Shown here one piece after another: positions 17,802 through 27,430 of a stretch of 64,000 nucleotides of DNA. This DNA is from Acinetobacter seifertii (GTDB lineage Bacteria > Pseudomonadota > Gammaproteobacteria > Pseudomonadales > Moraxellaceae). Made by a program: the position numbers and the translations under genes. The notes beneath the pieces were generated by a model. That model made no database searches. It saw only the letters and a program-made list of their open reading frames with translations, and had not been told where the DNA came from. How positions within the stretch are numbered: the stretch's first letter is position 1; each line of letters opens with the position of its first letter. The stretch lies in contig NZ_KB851205.1 in assembly GCF_000368065.1 (NCBI RefSeq), positions 121,446 through 185,445 of the forward strand. The letters run 5' to 3'.

Positions 17802-18881
17802 TTAAATCATAAACTTATTAAGTTCTGACTTTAAATTAAAATTATTGTTCTCAAAAATTTTATGAATTACGTTAACATTCTTCAGACTTTTCCGAGCCTT
17901 CAATTGATCATTAAATTCATGCAAATAAATATATTCATAACCATAATTTTCAAAATCACCAATTTTTTCAGATAAAACAATTGGTACAATACCATAATTA
18001 AGATATTCAATAATTTTGGTAGGACAAGCAACTCTATTAACTAAAATATCATCCCTTAAAACAAAACCATAATGATTCTCTATATAATAACCTTCTAATT
18101 CTGTTGGTTTAACAGATTTGATAGTAATTTTTACATTTTCAATATTATAAGATTTTAACTTTTCTTCAAAAATTTTAGGCTCACCAGTCAAAATCGTAAA
18201 GTTTATTTTTATAGATTGATTTCTTTTAATGGCATCCAGCATTAAATCTATATTTTGCCATACTTGAGTATTACCACTATAAATCACCTTTATTTCTTCA
18301 TCCTTTATTTGAAATGAACTCATATCACAAGGGTTTAAATGACTTGGCAATATAGAATAAATAATATATTTTGTATTGCTAAGAGGATATTTACATTTAA
18401 AATGCTCAGCCATTCTATTAGTTACAGCTATACATACATTAACTTTCTTAAATAGTATATTTTCTATTACAGAAAATATAACTGCATATTTCATTTTATG
18501 TTGTAATTTTAATTCTTCTGGCACCACACCATGCAAATCTAAAATATAAAAATTATGGATAAAAAATATAAAGAAAATCAAATTTAATGCATTATAAATT
18601 GATTGTATATATACAAATGAACTTTTTTTAAATAGTTTTAAAATATAAATAAAATGTAAGAAAAAATTACAATTAACTTCTGTTCTTAAGCCATGCTCTG
18701 CAATTTTAGCTTTAAAATTTTTAAAAAGACTAACACTTAAATATATTCTTTCATCTTCCTTGAAAAAATTATCTATATTTTCAACGCGTTGAAAAAAACC
18801 ATCTCTATATTCTTCAGGAGATTGTGGATATTTACTTAAAAATAGAATCACTTGACCGATCTCTTTATTAGAACTCAACAT
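17802..18881 (-). CDS. Glycosyltransferase (GT4/GT1-like, GT-B fold)
   Basis: 359 residues from ATG at 18881, overlapping the end of mnaA by 7 bases; a longer TTG-started form is possible. The C-terminal half looks like a GT-B nucleotide-sugar domain: VIYSGNTQVWQNIDLMLDAI (about residues 198-217) and later PTKIIEYLNYGIVPI (about 289-303), which carries the donor-binding region. Hydrophobic stretches around residues 78-110 may bind the membrane. It lies next to mnaA, so ManNAc is a candidate donor. That is context only. Confidence 0.78.
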   Translation of the reverse strand: MLSSNKEIGQVILFLSKYPQSPEEYRDGFFQRVENIDNFFKEDERIYLSVSLFKNFKAKIAEHGLRTEVNCNFFLHFIYILKLFKKSSFVYIQSIYNALNLIFFIFFIHNFYILDLHGVVPEELKLQHKMKYAVIFSVIENILFKKVNVCIAVTNRMAEHFKCKYPLSNTKYIIYSILPSHLNPCDMSSFQIKDEEIKVIYSGNTQVWQNIDLMLDAIKRNQSIKINFTILTGEPKIFEEKLKSYNIENVKITIKSVKPTELEGYYIENHYGFVLRDDILVNRVACPTKIIEYLNYGIVPIVLSEKIGDFENYGYEYIYLHEFNDQLKARKSLKNVNVIHKIFENNNFNLKSELNKFMI

Positions 18882-20002
18882 AAACTCTTTAGTATTCTTA
18901 CACAAGCTCTACCATCACCATAAGGATTATGGGCCTGAGCCATTTTCTCATATTCAACTTTATTATCAATTAATGTTTGTGCTTCTTTGATTAATGTATT
19001 TTTATCTGTCCCTACTAGCTTAACCGTCCCAGCCTTGACAGCTTCAGGTCTTTCTGTTGTATCTCTCATAACCAAAACTGGCTTACCTAAAGAAGGTGCC
19101 TCTTCTTGAATGCCACCACTATCAGTAATAATAAAATATGACTTATTCATCATATAAATAAATTCTTCGTATTGAAGTGGATCAATCAAATATACATTCG
19201 TCAAATCAGAAAGGATCTCGTTTACTGGTTTTTGTACATTTGGATTTAAATGTACTGGATAAACGATATCAATATCTGGATTGCTCTTCGCTAACTCTTT
19301 TAGTCCTTCACAAATATTAATAAAGCCTTGACCAAAATTTTCACGTCTATGGCCAGTAACCAAAATAATTTTTCTTTTTCCATCGAGTTGATATTGTTCA
19401 GAAATTTTAGACTTAATTTTCTCTTGTAGAGTCGGTTGATTTTCAATTCGCTGTAAAACATACATTAAGGCATCTATAACTGTATTACCCGTAACATAGA
19501 TATCTTGCTGGTTTTTCCCTTCTTTTAATAGATTTTCTTCACTTTGCTGAGTTGGAGCAAAGTGATAATTGGCTAAAATACCTGTTAACTGTCTATTGCC
19601 TTCTTCTGGCCAAGGCGAATAGATATCATTTGTTCTTAAGCCTGCCTCAACATGCCCCACTTTAATCTTCGCATAAAAAGCTGCCAAGCTAGCTGACAAT
19701 GTTGTAGTTGTATCACCATGTACCAGAACTACATCTGGTTTGAAATCCTCTAATACAGATTTCATACCTATTAGCACATTTGAAGTAATATCATATAAAT
19801 CTTGACCAGGTTTCATAATATTTAAATCATAATCTGGTTTTATATCAAATATTTCTAATACTTGGTCTAACATTTGTCTATGTTGAGCAGTTACACATAC
19901 TTTAGTTTGAAAGCTATAAGTATCTTTTTGAAATTCTTTCACTAACGGCGCCATTTTAATGGCTTCAGGACGTGTTCCAAACACAATTAATATTTTTTTC
20001 AT
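18875..20002 (-). CDS. mnaA: UDP-N-acetylglucosamine 2-epimerase
   Basis: Converts UDP-GlcNAc to UDP-ManNAc. The 375-residue product has the WecB/MnaA signatures FGTRPEAIKMAPL (about 8-20), the histidine motif GHRRENFGQG and DSGGIQEEAPSLGKP. Length is normal. Its ATG overlaps the wzx stop by four bases. No ManNAc dehydrogenase mnaB follows, so either ManNAc itself enters the capsule, or the locus dehydrogenase Gna uses its product. Confidence 0.95.
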   Translation of the reverse strand: MKKILIVFGTRPEAIKMAPLVKEFQKDTYSFQTKVCVTAQHRQMLDQVLEIFDIKPDYDLNIMKPGQDLYDITSNVLIGMKSVLEDFKPDVVLVHGDTTTTLSASLAAFYAKIKVGHVEAGLRTNDIYSPWPEEGNRQLTGILANYHFAPTQQSEENLLKEGKNQQDIYVTGNTVIDALMYVLQRIENQPTLQEKIKSKISEQYQLDGKRKIILVTGHRRENFGQGFINICEGLKELAKSNPDIDIVYPVHLNPNVQKPVNEILSDLTNVYLIDPLQYEEFIYMMNKSYFIITDSGGIQEEAPSLGKPVLVMRDTTERPEAVKAGTVKLVGTDKNTLIKEAQTLIDNKVEYEKMAQAHNPYGDGRACVRILKSLC

Positions 20003-21261
20003 AGTTTCAACCTAAAAATAAGTCCTAACATAGATAATGTTAAAAGGATTTCACCAAATATCATTGAAAATAATATACCATCAATCATAAAATGAGGAAT
20101 TAGAACAATATTCAATAAAACCGTAGCTGATGCAGCAGCCACAAATGAGTATGTGTACACTTTATCTTTCCTCATTGCGGTTAAATACTGAATACCAATA
20201 ATATTGTTAATCACACCAAAAAATAACCAAATCATCATTACAGCTAACACATAACTATAATTAATAAACTCTATTCCATAGATTAAATTAACGATAGTCT
20301 TAGATAATAAAGCAACGATTACACTCAGCATTAGTGCAATTCCACCCACAATAGTAAATATTTTTTTAATATATGTCTTTGCTAGATTCTCTTGATTAAC
20401 TTTAGTACAACTTATTGGGTATAAAGCCTGAGTCACAGGTGTAAATAATCCAACTATAGCTCTAAAAAGCTTTTCGGATGCTGAGTAGTAACCAACAACA
20501 GTATTATTTGATACAAAAGATAAAATAATTGTACCTGAAGAAGTCAATAAATTACTTAGTGCAGAGGTTAAAAATAAATGTACTCCACCTTTTAAATAGG
20601 AGATAACTACATAAATTTTTTGAAAACTAAATTTAACATTAAATTTTTTATAGATTAAATATAAAGAGTAACCACCTGCCAATATTGCGCCTAAAGATGT
20701 CAACAACGGCACCAAATAATAATCAGATGCATGTTTTACAAATATAAAAACTGCTATGGTAAATAGAAATTTAGTTACGATATTAATTATTGTAATATAC
20801 TTCATTCTCTCCATTCCCTGAAAAAACCATATAGGGAACAGAACTTGACCTAATACTGTTCCAAAAGTCAAAAAATATAGTTCTGGATCTGTACTAAACT
20901 TTTCAAAAAAAGAAACTAATACTAAAAGAATTATAAATGATATAACTAAAAGAAAAAATTTAATAATCATTACACTACTAAAAATTTCATTTAACTTCTC
21001 ATTATTTTCTTTATGTACTGCAATTTCTCTGGTTGCTGTAAAATTAAAACCATAATCAGTTAATACAATAAAATAACTAATTATGGCTGTTGCAAAAGCT
21101 AATGTACCAAACTTTTCTGCACCCAATATACGTACAAGATAGGGTAACGTAAGTAATGGTAAAATATAGTTAAGCCCCTGTAACGTTGCTAGTGAAATAA
21201 AGTTCCCTAGAAATCTTTTATTTTCAGGGTTAGCTATCAATTTATTTAACTTAGCAAACAA
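19999..21261 (-). CDS. wzx: Capsule repeat-unit flippase
   Basis: MATE/MVF-like polysaccharide flippase, about 420 residues with some twelve hydrophobic segments, moving undecaprenyl-linked capsule units to the periplasmic face. The motifs YILPLLTLPYLVRILGAEKFG and FNFTATREIAV near the N-terminus are typical of O-antigen/teichoic-acid flippases. The start is unusual: the frame has no upstream ATG, and TTG at 21261, with AAGAG about 9 bases before it, is the best candidate. Translation is coupled to mnaA downstream. Confidence 0.88.
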   Translation of the reverse strand: MFAKLNKLIANPENKRFLGNFISLATLQGLNYILPLLTLPYLVRILGAEKFGTLAFATAIISYFIVLTDYGFNFTATREIAVHKENNEKLNEIFSSVMIIKFFLLVISFIILLVLVSFFEKFSTDPELYFLTFGTVLGQVLFPIWFFQGMERMKYITIINIVTKFLFTIAVFIFVKHASDYYLVPLLTSLGAILAGGYSLYLIYKKFNVKFSFQKIYVVISYLKGGVHLFLTSALSNLLTSSGTIILSFVSNNTVVGYYSASEKLFRAIVGLFTPVTQALYPISCTKVNQENLAKTYIKKIFTIVGGIALMLSVIVALLSKTIVNLIYGIEFINYSYVLAVMMIWLFFGVINNIIGIQYLTAMRKDKVYTYSFVAAASATVLLNIVLIPHFMIDGILFSMIFGEILLTLSMLGLIFRLKL

Positions 21262-21308
21262 TTTACAAGCTCTTATAGAATATATAAATAAATTTAGTGA
21301 TTATTTAA

Positions 21309-21875
21309 TTAATCAAATAACTTTGCATCTTCTAAATTCAATGCAACTTTATCTTTATCACTCACTAAAACTTGATCAACACTACTTAAGGGCCAGTCAA
21401 TCGCGATAGACGGATCATCCCAAACAATCGCTCCTTCACTTTCTTTATTATAATAGTTCGTAGTTTTATATAAAAATTGGGTATTATCTTCTAAAGCAAC
21501 AAAACCATGTGCAAATCCAGCAGGAATCCAAAATTGCTTATGATTTTCGCCAGTTAACTCAACACCTACCCATTGACCAAAAGTTGGAGAACTTTTACGA
21601 ATATCAACAGCAACATCCCAAGCTTTACCCTGCACAACTCGAACTAACTTACCTTGGGCATATGGATTAAGTTGATAATGTAATCCTCTTAAAACACCTT
21701 TTTGAGATAAAGAATGATTGTCTTGAACGAATTGAGGAATATCCAATCCACGTTCTTGTAACGCTTGCTCAAAAGCTTTTTGGTTAAAACTTTCCATAAA
21801 CCAGCCACGATCATCGCCAAAAACTTTAGGTTCTAAAATCAAAAGACCCTTAATCTTTGTTTCAATTACATTCAT
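21309..21875 (-). CDS. rmlC: dTDP-4-dehydrorhamnose 3,5-epimerase
   Basis: Third step of dTDP-L-rhamnose synthesis. 188 residues from ATG at 21875, although the frame opens upstream. Cupin-type fold with the catalytic histidine in the VLRGLHYQ motif (about residues 58-65) and WIPAGFAHGFVAL (about 118-130). The frame follows rmlA on the same strand. Compact and of normal length. Confidence 0.96.
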   Translation of the reverse strand: MNVIETKIKGLLILEPKVFGDDRGWFMESFNQKAFEQALQERGLDIPQFVQDNHSLSQKGVLRGLHYQLNPYAQGKLVRVVQGKAWDVAVDIRKSSPTFGQWVGVELTGENHKQFWIPAGFAHGFVALEDNTQFLYKTTNYYNKESEGAIVWDDPSIAIDWPLSSVDQVLVSDKDKVALNLEDAKLFD

Positions 21876-21932
21876 TCTTTTATCTCTATATTTTGAAATA
21901 TTTACAACCAACTCTAAATTATTATGAGAGCA

Positions 21933-22826
21933 TCATTTTTTTTGATGTTCAGCATGCAATTTAAATAGATATTGACCATAACCTGTTTTCTTAAAGAAGT
22001 TTGCACGTTTAAGAAGTTGCTCTTCATCAATCCAACTATTGTTAAATGCAATTTCTTCTAAACAAGCGATTTTTAAACCTTGACGATGCTCTACAGTTTG
22101 AACAAACTGACTCGCTTCAAGCAGTGAATCATGCGTACCTGTATCTAACCATGCGAATCCACGCCCTAACAACTCAACATTCAAATCTTCTTGTTGAAGA
22201 TAAACATTATTTACATCGGTAATTTCTAGCTCACCTCGTTGTGAGGGTTTAATATTTTTCGCAATATCAACTACTTTATTATCATAGAAATAAAGACCAG
22301 TAACAGCATAGTGTGATTTTGGATGTTCAGGTTTTTCTTCAATACTTAAAGCTTTTCCATTTTCATCAAAATCAACAACTCCGAAACGCTCTGGATCATT
22401 TACATAATAACCAAATACAGTTGCGCCAGTCGCTTTTTCAGTTGCACGTTTTAGCTGAGTCCCGAAACTTTGGCCATAGAAAATGTTATCACCTAAAATT
22501 AAGCAAACATTATCTTCACCTATAAATTCTTCACCCAATATAAATGCCTGAGCTAAACCATCAGGAGATGGCTGAATTTTATAAGAAAGTTTTAAACCAA
22601 TTTCCTCACCAGTACCTAAAAGTTTTTCATAGTTAGGTAAGTCTTCAGGAGTAGAAATAATTAAAATCTCATTAATTCCGGCCAACATCAAAACAGACAA
22701 TGGATAATAAATCATTGGCTTATCGTAAATTGGCAATAATTGTTTTGATGTACCCATTGTAATTGGGTATAACCGAGTTCCTGAACCACCAGCAAGAATA
22801 ATACCTTTACGTTTTACTTGGCTCAT
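21933..22826 (-). CDS. rmlA: Glucose-1-phosphate thymidylyltransferase
   Basis: First step of dTDP-L-rhamnose synthesis: dTTP plus glucose-1-phosphate. 297 residues from ATG at 22826, which shares its A with the rmlD stop (TAATG) and has GAGGAAA upstream. Motifs: LAGGSGTRLYPIT (about 11-23) and the core GDNIFYG (about 112-118). Longer upstream starts in this frame lie inside rmlD and are rejected. Glucose-1-phosphate would come from Pgm at the other end of the locus. Confidence 0.96.
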   Translation of the reverse strand: MSQVKRKGIILAGGSGTRLYPITMGTSKQLLPIYDKPMIYYPLSVLMLAGINEILIISTPEDLPNYEKLLGTGEEIGLKLSYKIQPSPDGLAQAFILGEEFIGEDNVCLILGDNIFYGQSFGTQLKRATEKATGATVFGYYVNDPERFGVVDFDENGKALSIEEKPEHPKSHYAVTGLYFYDNKVVDIAKNIKPSQRGELEITDVNNVYLQQEDLNVELLGRGFAWLDTGTHDSLLEASQFVQTVEHRQGLKIACLEEIAFNNSWIDEEQLLKRANFFKKTGYGQYLFKLHAEHQKK

Positions 22827-23731
22827 TAAATAATTTCCTCTAAAACTTGTGCTACACCTAACTTCCAATTCGGTAGATGTATTTTAAAATTTGCTTGTAG
22901 TTTATTTGTATTTAAACGGGAATTTAAAGGTCGTCTAGCTGGAGTAGGATATGCAGAAGTTTCAATTGCATTTACTTTTTGAATTGCTAAAGATTGTCCT
23001 TTTTGTTTAGCTAACTCAAATACAAATTGCGCATAGTCGAACCACGAGCATTCACCAGCAGCAGCCAAATGATAATGCCCTAATAAATCTTTTTGTTGCT
23101 GAGCACCCATTAATGAATAATACTTTAATGCTTGTGCTGTCACATCTGCAATAAGGGCAGCCCCTGTCGGCGCACCAATCTGGTCATGAATAATACTTAG
23201 CTCTTCACGATTTGAAGCTAATTTCAACATCGTTTTTATAAAGTTATTACCATGCGAACCATAAACCCAGCATGTTCTGAAGTTAATAAAAGCACAGCCA
23301 CTTTGCTCAAGTGCAATTTCACCAAGACGCTTTGTATTGCCATACAAATTTACAGGATCCGTTAAGTCTCTCTCAGACCATGCTTTTTCCCCTTCACCAT
23401 TAAAAACATAATCTGTTGAATAGTGAATGAGTAAAATATGATGAGTTTGACAAAGTTCAGCTAGATTTTTGACAGCGAGATGATTAATTAAATCAGCATT
23501 TTCTTGATCTGATTCAGCTTTATCAACCGCTGTATAAGCTGCGGCATTTACAATTATATTTGGCTGGACTTTTTCAATAGTCTGTTTAATTTGATCAAAA
23601 TTAGCCAAATCGCCACTTAGACCATCTAAACTTGTAGAACGGTCAATCGCAATCACCTCACCAAGTGTTTGCAGAGAGCGTTGTAACTCCCACCCAACTT
23701 GTCCATTTTTTCCGAGCAATAATATTTTCAT
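22826..23731 (-). CDS. rmlD: dTDP-4-dehydrorhamnose reductase
   Basis: Last step of dTDP-L-rhamnose synthesis, NADPH-dependent. 301 residues from ATG at 23731. Rossmann loop GKNGQVGWELQ (about 7-17), the catalytic pattern STDYVFNG and Y-x3-K (YGNTK) of short-chain reductases. It lies 16 bases after rmlB and is coupled to rmlA. A GTG start three codons upstream is possible but no better. Confidence 0.95.
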   Translation of the reverse strand: MKILLLGKNGQVGWELQRSLQTLGEVIAIDRSTSLDGLSGDLANFDQIKQTIEKVQPNIIVNAAAYTAVDKAESDQENADLINHLAVKNLAELCQTHHILLIHYSTDYVFNGEGEKAWSERDLTDPVNLYGNTKRLGEIALEQSGCAFINFRTCWVYGSHGNNFIKTMLKLASNREELSIIHDQIGAPTGAALIADVTAQALKYYSLMGAQQQKDLLGHYHLAAAGECSWFDYAQFVFELAKQKGQSLAIQKVNAIETSAYPTPARRPLNSRLNTNKLQANFKIHLPNWKLGVAQVLEEII

Positions 23732-23747
23732 GGTTATCACTCAAAAT

Positions 23748-24824
23748 TTAGGCTTTTTTTGCCTGATATTGTTGTTGTACCCAGTTTTTGTATTCACCGC
23801 TTTGTACGTTTTCAACCCATTCTTGGTTGTTCAAATACCATTCAACAGTTTTACGAAGACCTGTTTCAAAACTTTCTTCTGGCACCCACCCTAGATCTTC
23901 TTTAATTTTCGTTGCATCAATTGCATAACGTAGATCATGACCAGGACGATCTGTGACATACGTAATTAAATCAACATAATGGGCCACGCCTTCAGGTTTA
24001 TTTGGCGCAAGTTCCTCAAGTAACTGGCAAATTGATTTTACGACATCAATATTTTTTTGTTCGTTATGACCACCAATATTATAAGTTTCACCTACTTTGG
24101 CTTCAGTAACAACTTTATAAAGTGCACGTGCATGATCTTCAACATATAACCAATCACGAATTTGGTCACCTTTACCATAAATTGGTAAAGCTTTCCCTTT
24201 TAATGCGTTTAATATCACTAAGGGAATTAATTTTTCCGGGAAGTGATATGGACCATAGTTATTAGAACAATTTGTAATGACTACTGGTAAACCATAAGTA
24301 CGATTCCAAGCACGTACTAAATGATCTGAGCTTGCCTTACTTGCAGAATATGGAGAACTTGGCGCATAAGATGTCGATTCATGAAATAAATCATCAGTTC
24401 CCTCAAGATCACCATATACTTCATCGGTTGAAATATGATGAAAACGGAATGCTGTTTTTTTATCGTCACTTAAATTATTCCAATAATGACGTGCGGCTTC
24501 TAATAATTGATATGTTCCGATAATATTGGTTTCAATAAATGCAGCAGACCCCGTAATTGATCGATCAACATGTGATTCTGCAGCTAAATGCATGACTAAG
24601 TCTGGCTGAAAATCTTTAAATAAAAAATCTAATGCTTTACGATCACAGATATCAGTTTGAGAAAATTGATATCTGGAATTTTGGTCAACTTCTTTAAGTG
24701 ATTCTAAATTTCCTGCATATGTCAATTTATCAACATTAAGAACATCATTATTAGTATTTTTGATAATGTGACGAACAACAGCAGAACCAATAAAACCTGC
24801 TCCACCTGTAACTAAAATTTTCAT
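23748..24824 (-). CDS. rmlB: dTDP-glucose 4,6-dehydratase
   Basis: Second step of dTDP-L-rhamnose synthesis. 358 residues, extended short-chain dehydrogenase: NAD loop GGAGFIGSAVV (about 7-17), HLAAESHVDRSI (about 80-91), STDEVYGDL, and the catalytic YSASKASSDHL (about 158-168). First of the rmlBDAC set, just downstream of gna. Confidence 0.97.
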   Translation of the reverse strand: MKILVTGGAGFIGSAVVRHIIKNTNNDVLNVDKLTYAGNLESLKEVDQNSRYQFSQTDICDRKALDFLFKDFQPDLVMHLAAESHVDRSITGSAAFIETNIIGTYQLLEAARHYWNNLSDDKKTAFRFHHISTDEVYGDLEGTDDLFHESTSYAPSSPYSASKASSDHLVRAWNRTYGLPVVITNCSNNYGPYHFPEKLIPLVILNALKGKALPIYGKGDQIRDWLYVEDHARALYKVVTEAKVGETYNIGGHNEQKNIDVVKSICQLLEELAPNKPEGVAHYVDLITYVTDRPGHDLRYAIDATKIKEDLGWVPEESFETGLRKTVEWYLNNQEWVENVQSGEYKNWVQQQYQAKKA

Positions 24825-24846
24825 AAAATTCCTATGTTAGTAATCT

Positions 24847-26124
24847 TTACAGCCGAATATCACTTTGTTCTTTGTTTAAAACATATTTTAAATCATATAA
24901 AACATGTTTTTCTTTGCCTAAGGAAACAAGTTCCTGTGCAGACATTTGTTTAAACTGGTCATGTGCAACCGCTATTATGATGGCGTCATACCGACCTTGT
25001 TTTAATTCCATAATTGGAGCTAAGCCATACTCTGCTTCAACTTCAGCACTATCTACCCAAGGATCATAGATATCAAGATCTAAATCGTATTCTTTTAGTG
25101 CTTTTACCATATCTACAATTTTGGTATTTCGTATATCTGGACAATTCTCTTTAAAACTTAAACCTAAAATTAATATACGTGCCCCTACAACTTGGATACG
25201 TTTCTTTACCATTTCTTTGATCAATTGAGTTGCAACATATTCTCCCATACGATCATTTAAACGACGAGCTGCTAAAATGATTTCAGGATGCAAACCAATC
25301 GACTCGGCTTTATGTGTTAAGTAATAAGGATCAACACCAATACAATGCCCACCCACCAAACCTGGTCTAAAATTTAAAAAATTCCACTTTGTACCGGCTG
25401 CTTTAAGCACATCCTCTGTATCAATACCCATTTTATTAAAAATAAGAGCCAATTCATTGATCAATGCAATATTGACATCTCTTTGTGTATTTTCGATGAC
25501 TTTTGCAGCTTCGGCAACTTTAATAGTCGGCGCTTTATGTGTTCCTGCTTCAATGATTAAGTTATAAACTTGATCAATATAATCAGCTACCAATGGTGTT
25601 GAACCTGATGTAATTTTTAAAATATTAGTGACACGTCGTTGTTTATCCCCAGGATTAATACGCTCAGGGCTATAACCCACAAAAAAATCTTGGTTGAACT
25701 TTAAACCTGAATATTTTTCTAATTCAGGTATGCATACCTCTTCTGTCGCACCTGGATAAACCGTTGACTCATAAACAACAATATCGCCTTTTTTTAAAAC
25801 CTTCGCAATACTTTGAGATGCTTTTATAAGAGGGGTCAAATCTGGTTGTTTAAAATCGTCGATTGGTGTTGGTACCGTGACAATAAAGAAGTTTGAATTC
25901 TGTAAATCTTCAATATTTGCTGTATACGATAAATGCTGTACGTATTTCAACTCATCTGAGGTTACTTCTAATGTATGATCATGTCCGTTTTTTAACTCCA
26001 ATATTCGATTTTCATTTATATCAAATCCGATTGTAGGTTTATGTTTACCAAATTCAACTGCTAAAGGTAATCCAACATACCCTAAGCCGATAATTGCTAT
26101 TTTTAGTTGCTCAAGTTGAAACAT
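24847..26124 (-). CDS. gna: UDP-N-acetylhexosamine dehydrogenase
   Basis: NAD-dependent four-electron dehydrogenase of the UDP-Glc/GDP-Man family, oxidising C6 of a UDP-N-acetylhexosamine to a uronic acid. 425 residues with an intact Rossmann loop GLGYVGLPLA (about 13-22) and catalytic Cys261 in GLVGGHCIGVDPYYL, a form typical of the WbpA/TviB/WecC branch rather than UDP-glucose dehydrogenases. In Acinetobacter K loci it is named gna and credited with UDP-GalNAcA/GlcNAcA formation. The exact substrate is not visible. First gene of the leftward K-locus run, divergent from wza. Confidence 0.92.
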   Translation of the reverse strand: MFQLEQLKIAIIGLGYVGLPLAVEFGKHKPTIGFDINENRILELKNGHDHTLEVTSDELKYVQHLSYTANIEDLQNSNFFIVTVPTPIDDFKQPDLTPLIKASQSIAKVLKKGDIVVYESTVYPGATEEVCIPELEKYSGLKFNQDFFVGYSPERINPGDKQRRVTNILKITSGSTPLVADYIDQVYNLIIEAGTHKAPTIKVAEAAKVIENTQRDVNIALINELALIFNKMGIDTEDVLKAAGTKWNFLNFRPGLVGGHCIGVDPYYLTHKAESIGLHPEIILAARRLNDRMGEYVATQLIKEMVKKRIQVVGARILILGLSFKENCPDIRNTKIVDMVKALKEYDLDLDIYDPWVDSAEVEAEYGLAPIMELKQGRYDAIIIAVAHDQFKQMSAQELVSLGKEKHVLYDLKYVLNKEQSDIRL

Positions 26125-26136
26125 ATATAAAACCTA

Positions 26137-26154
26137 ACCATTTAATTTTAAATG
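26137..26154. promoter_or_regulatory. Palindrome between gna and wza
   Basis: CCATTTAATTTTAAATGG has perfect 8-base arms with a TT centre, 13 bases before the gna ATG in the divergent promoter region of the K locus. It could be an operator or a small hairpin in the gna leader. No known regulator is recognised. Confidence 0.35.
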
Positions 26155-26328
26155 GGGAAACATCATGGACACGACCTACTACGTTAATATAGCAGACTTT
26201 AAACAAAATTTTCTCGAAATATACAATCACTGCTTGGCAAATAAAGTATGATTTGGGTTAATTATAGACTACAATCCAATGTCTTCATGCAAAGTATCAT
26301 TGGATTACAAACAATAAAGGGTTTGAAT

Positions 26329-27429
26329 GTGAAGCATCAAAGCACATTATTATTTTTAGCCATTTCACTTTCGTTTACAGGATGTGCAGTCACCTCAGGC
26401 TTACAAACTTACGACTTACCTGAACAAGGTGCTTTTAAAACAGAACAAGGAGCAGAAGTCTCTGTTGTTCAACTCACCCAAAACAATATTCCAAAAATTA
26501 GTTCTGATGCTTTACGTCCTCAAGGAAACATAAGCGCCTTATTTAATACTCCTTTTTATCAATACCGCTTAAGCGCCGGGGATGTTTTATCTATTCAACT
26601 TTGGGCTTATCCTGAAATTACTCCTCCTATTCAAGGAGCCTCTACTGATATTAAAGCATTTGGTTATCCTATTGATTCTGCAGGAAATGTACAGTTACCA
26701 CTTGTAGGACAAGTTCATATTGCAGGGAAAACACTGGCTGAAACCAATAAATATTTACGAAGTCAATTTGCTAAGTATTTAAAAACACCTGATGTTGTAG
26801 TTCGAGTCTTGTCATACCAAGCCAAACGGTATTTTGTTAATGGTCAGGTTATGAAAAGTGGACAATACACTTTAGATGATCAACCAATTAGTATTTATAC
26901 AGCCTTAAGTATGGCAGGTGGTGTAAATCAAGAGTCTGGTGACAATACTGATATTCAACTCATTCGTAATGGCGAAGTTTATAACTTAAATGTCGTTGCA
27001 CTTGAAAAACAAGGCTATTCTCTACACAAATTATTAGTTCAACCTAATGATACGATCTATGTAAATACTAAACAAAATCAAAAGCTTTATGTCATGGGTG
27101 AGTCTAATAAAAGCTCAGCAATTCCATTACGAGATCAGGGAATGACATTAAGTGATGTATTGGGCGAAAGTGAAGGTGTTAACCCATACTCGGCAAGTGC
27201 AGCGCGTATTTATGTCATGCGTACAGATTTACAAACAAAAAGATCAACAATCTATCAGCTTAATTTGAGTAGTATTGGTAACCTTGCTCTATCTAATCAA
27301 TTCCAAATGCAAAAAAATGACATTGTTTATATTGATGCGACTGGTTTAACACGCTGGCAACGTATTATGAACCAAATTGTACCGTTCTCAAGTGCACTTT
27401 ATACCTTTGATCAATTAGGTAAAAACTAG
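26329..27429 (+). CDS. wza: Outer-membrane capsule export lipoprotein
   Basis: Forms the outer-membrane export channel for capsule. 366 residues from GTG at 26329, preceded by AAAGGG. This start gives a clean lipoprotein signal (KHQSTLLFLAISLSFTGC, Cys about residue 19); the longer frame from 26248 would spoil it. The polysaccharide export domain begins near residue 80 (YRLSAGDVLSIQLWAYPE), followed by SLBB-like repeats and a C-terminal segment for the helical barrel. First of wza-wzb-wzc, two bases from wzb. Confidence 0.94.
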   Translation: MKHQSTLLFLAISLSFTGCAVTSGLQTYDLPEQGAFKTEQGAEVSVVQLTQNNIPKISSDALRPQGNISALFNTPFYQYRLSAGDVLSIQLWAYPEITPPIQGASTDIKAFGYPIDSAGNVQLPLVGQVHIAGKTLAETNKYLRSQFAKYLKTPDVVVRVLSYQAKRYFVNGQVMKSGQYTLDDQPISIYTALSMAGGVNQESGDNTDIQLIRNGEVYNLNVVALEKQGYSLHKLLVQPNDTIYVNTKQNQKLYVMGESNKSSAIPLRDQGMTLSDVLGESEGVNPYSASAARIYVMRTDLQTKRSTIYQLNLSSIGNLALSNQFQMQKNDIVYIDATGLTRWQRIMNQIVPFSSALYTFDQLGKN

Positions 27430-27430
27430 A

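Noticed and set aside
26248..26328. Longer N-terminus of Wza
   Set aside because: The GTG start at 26329 has a ribosome site and gives a normal lipoprotein signal.
26125..26328. JUMPstart/ops element upstream of the capsule genes
   Set aside because: No GGCGGTAG-type sequence was found on either strand; only a weak partial likeness (TAGTAGGTCG).
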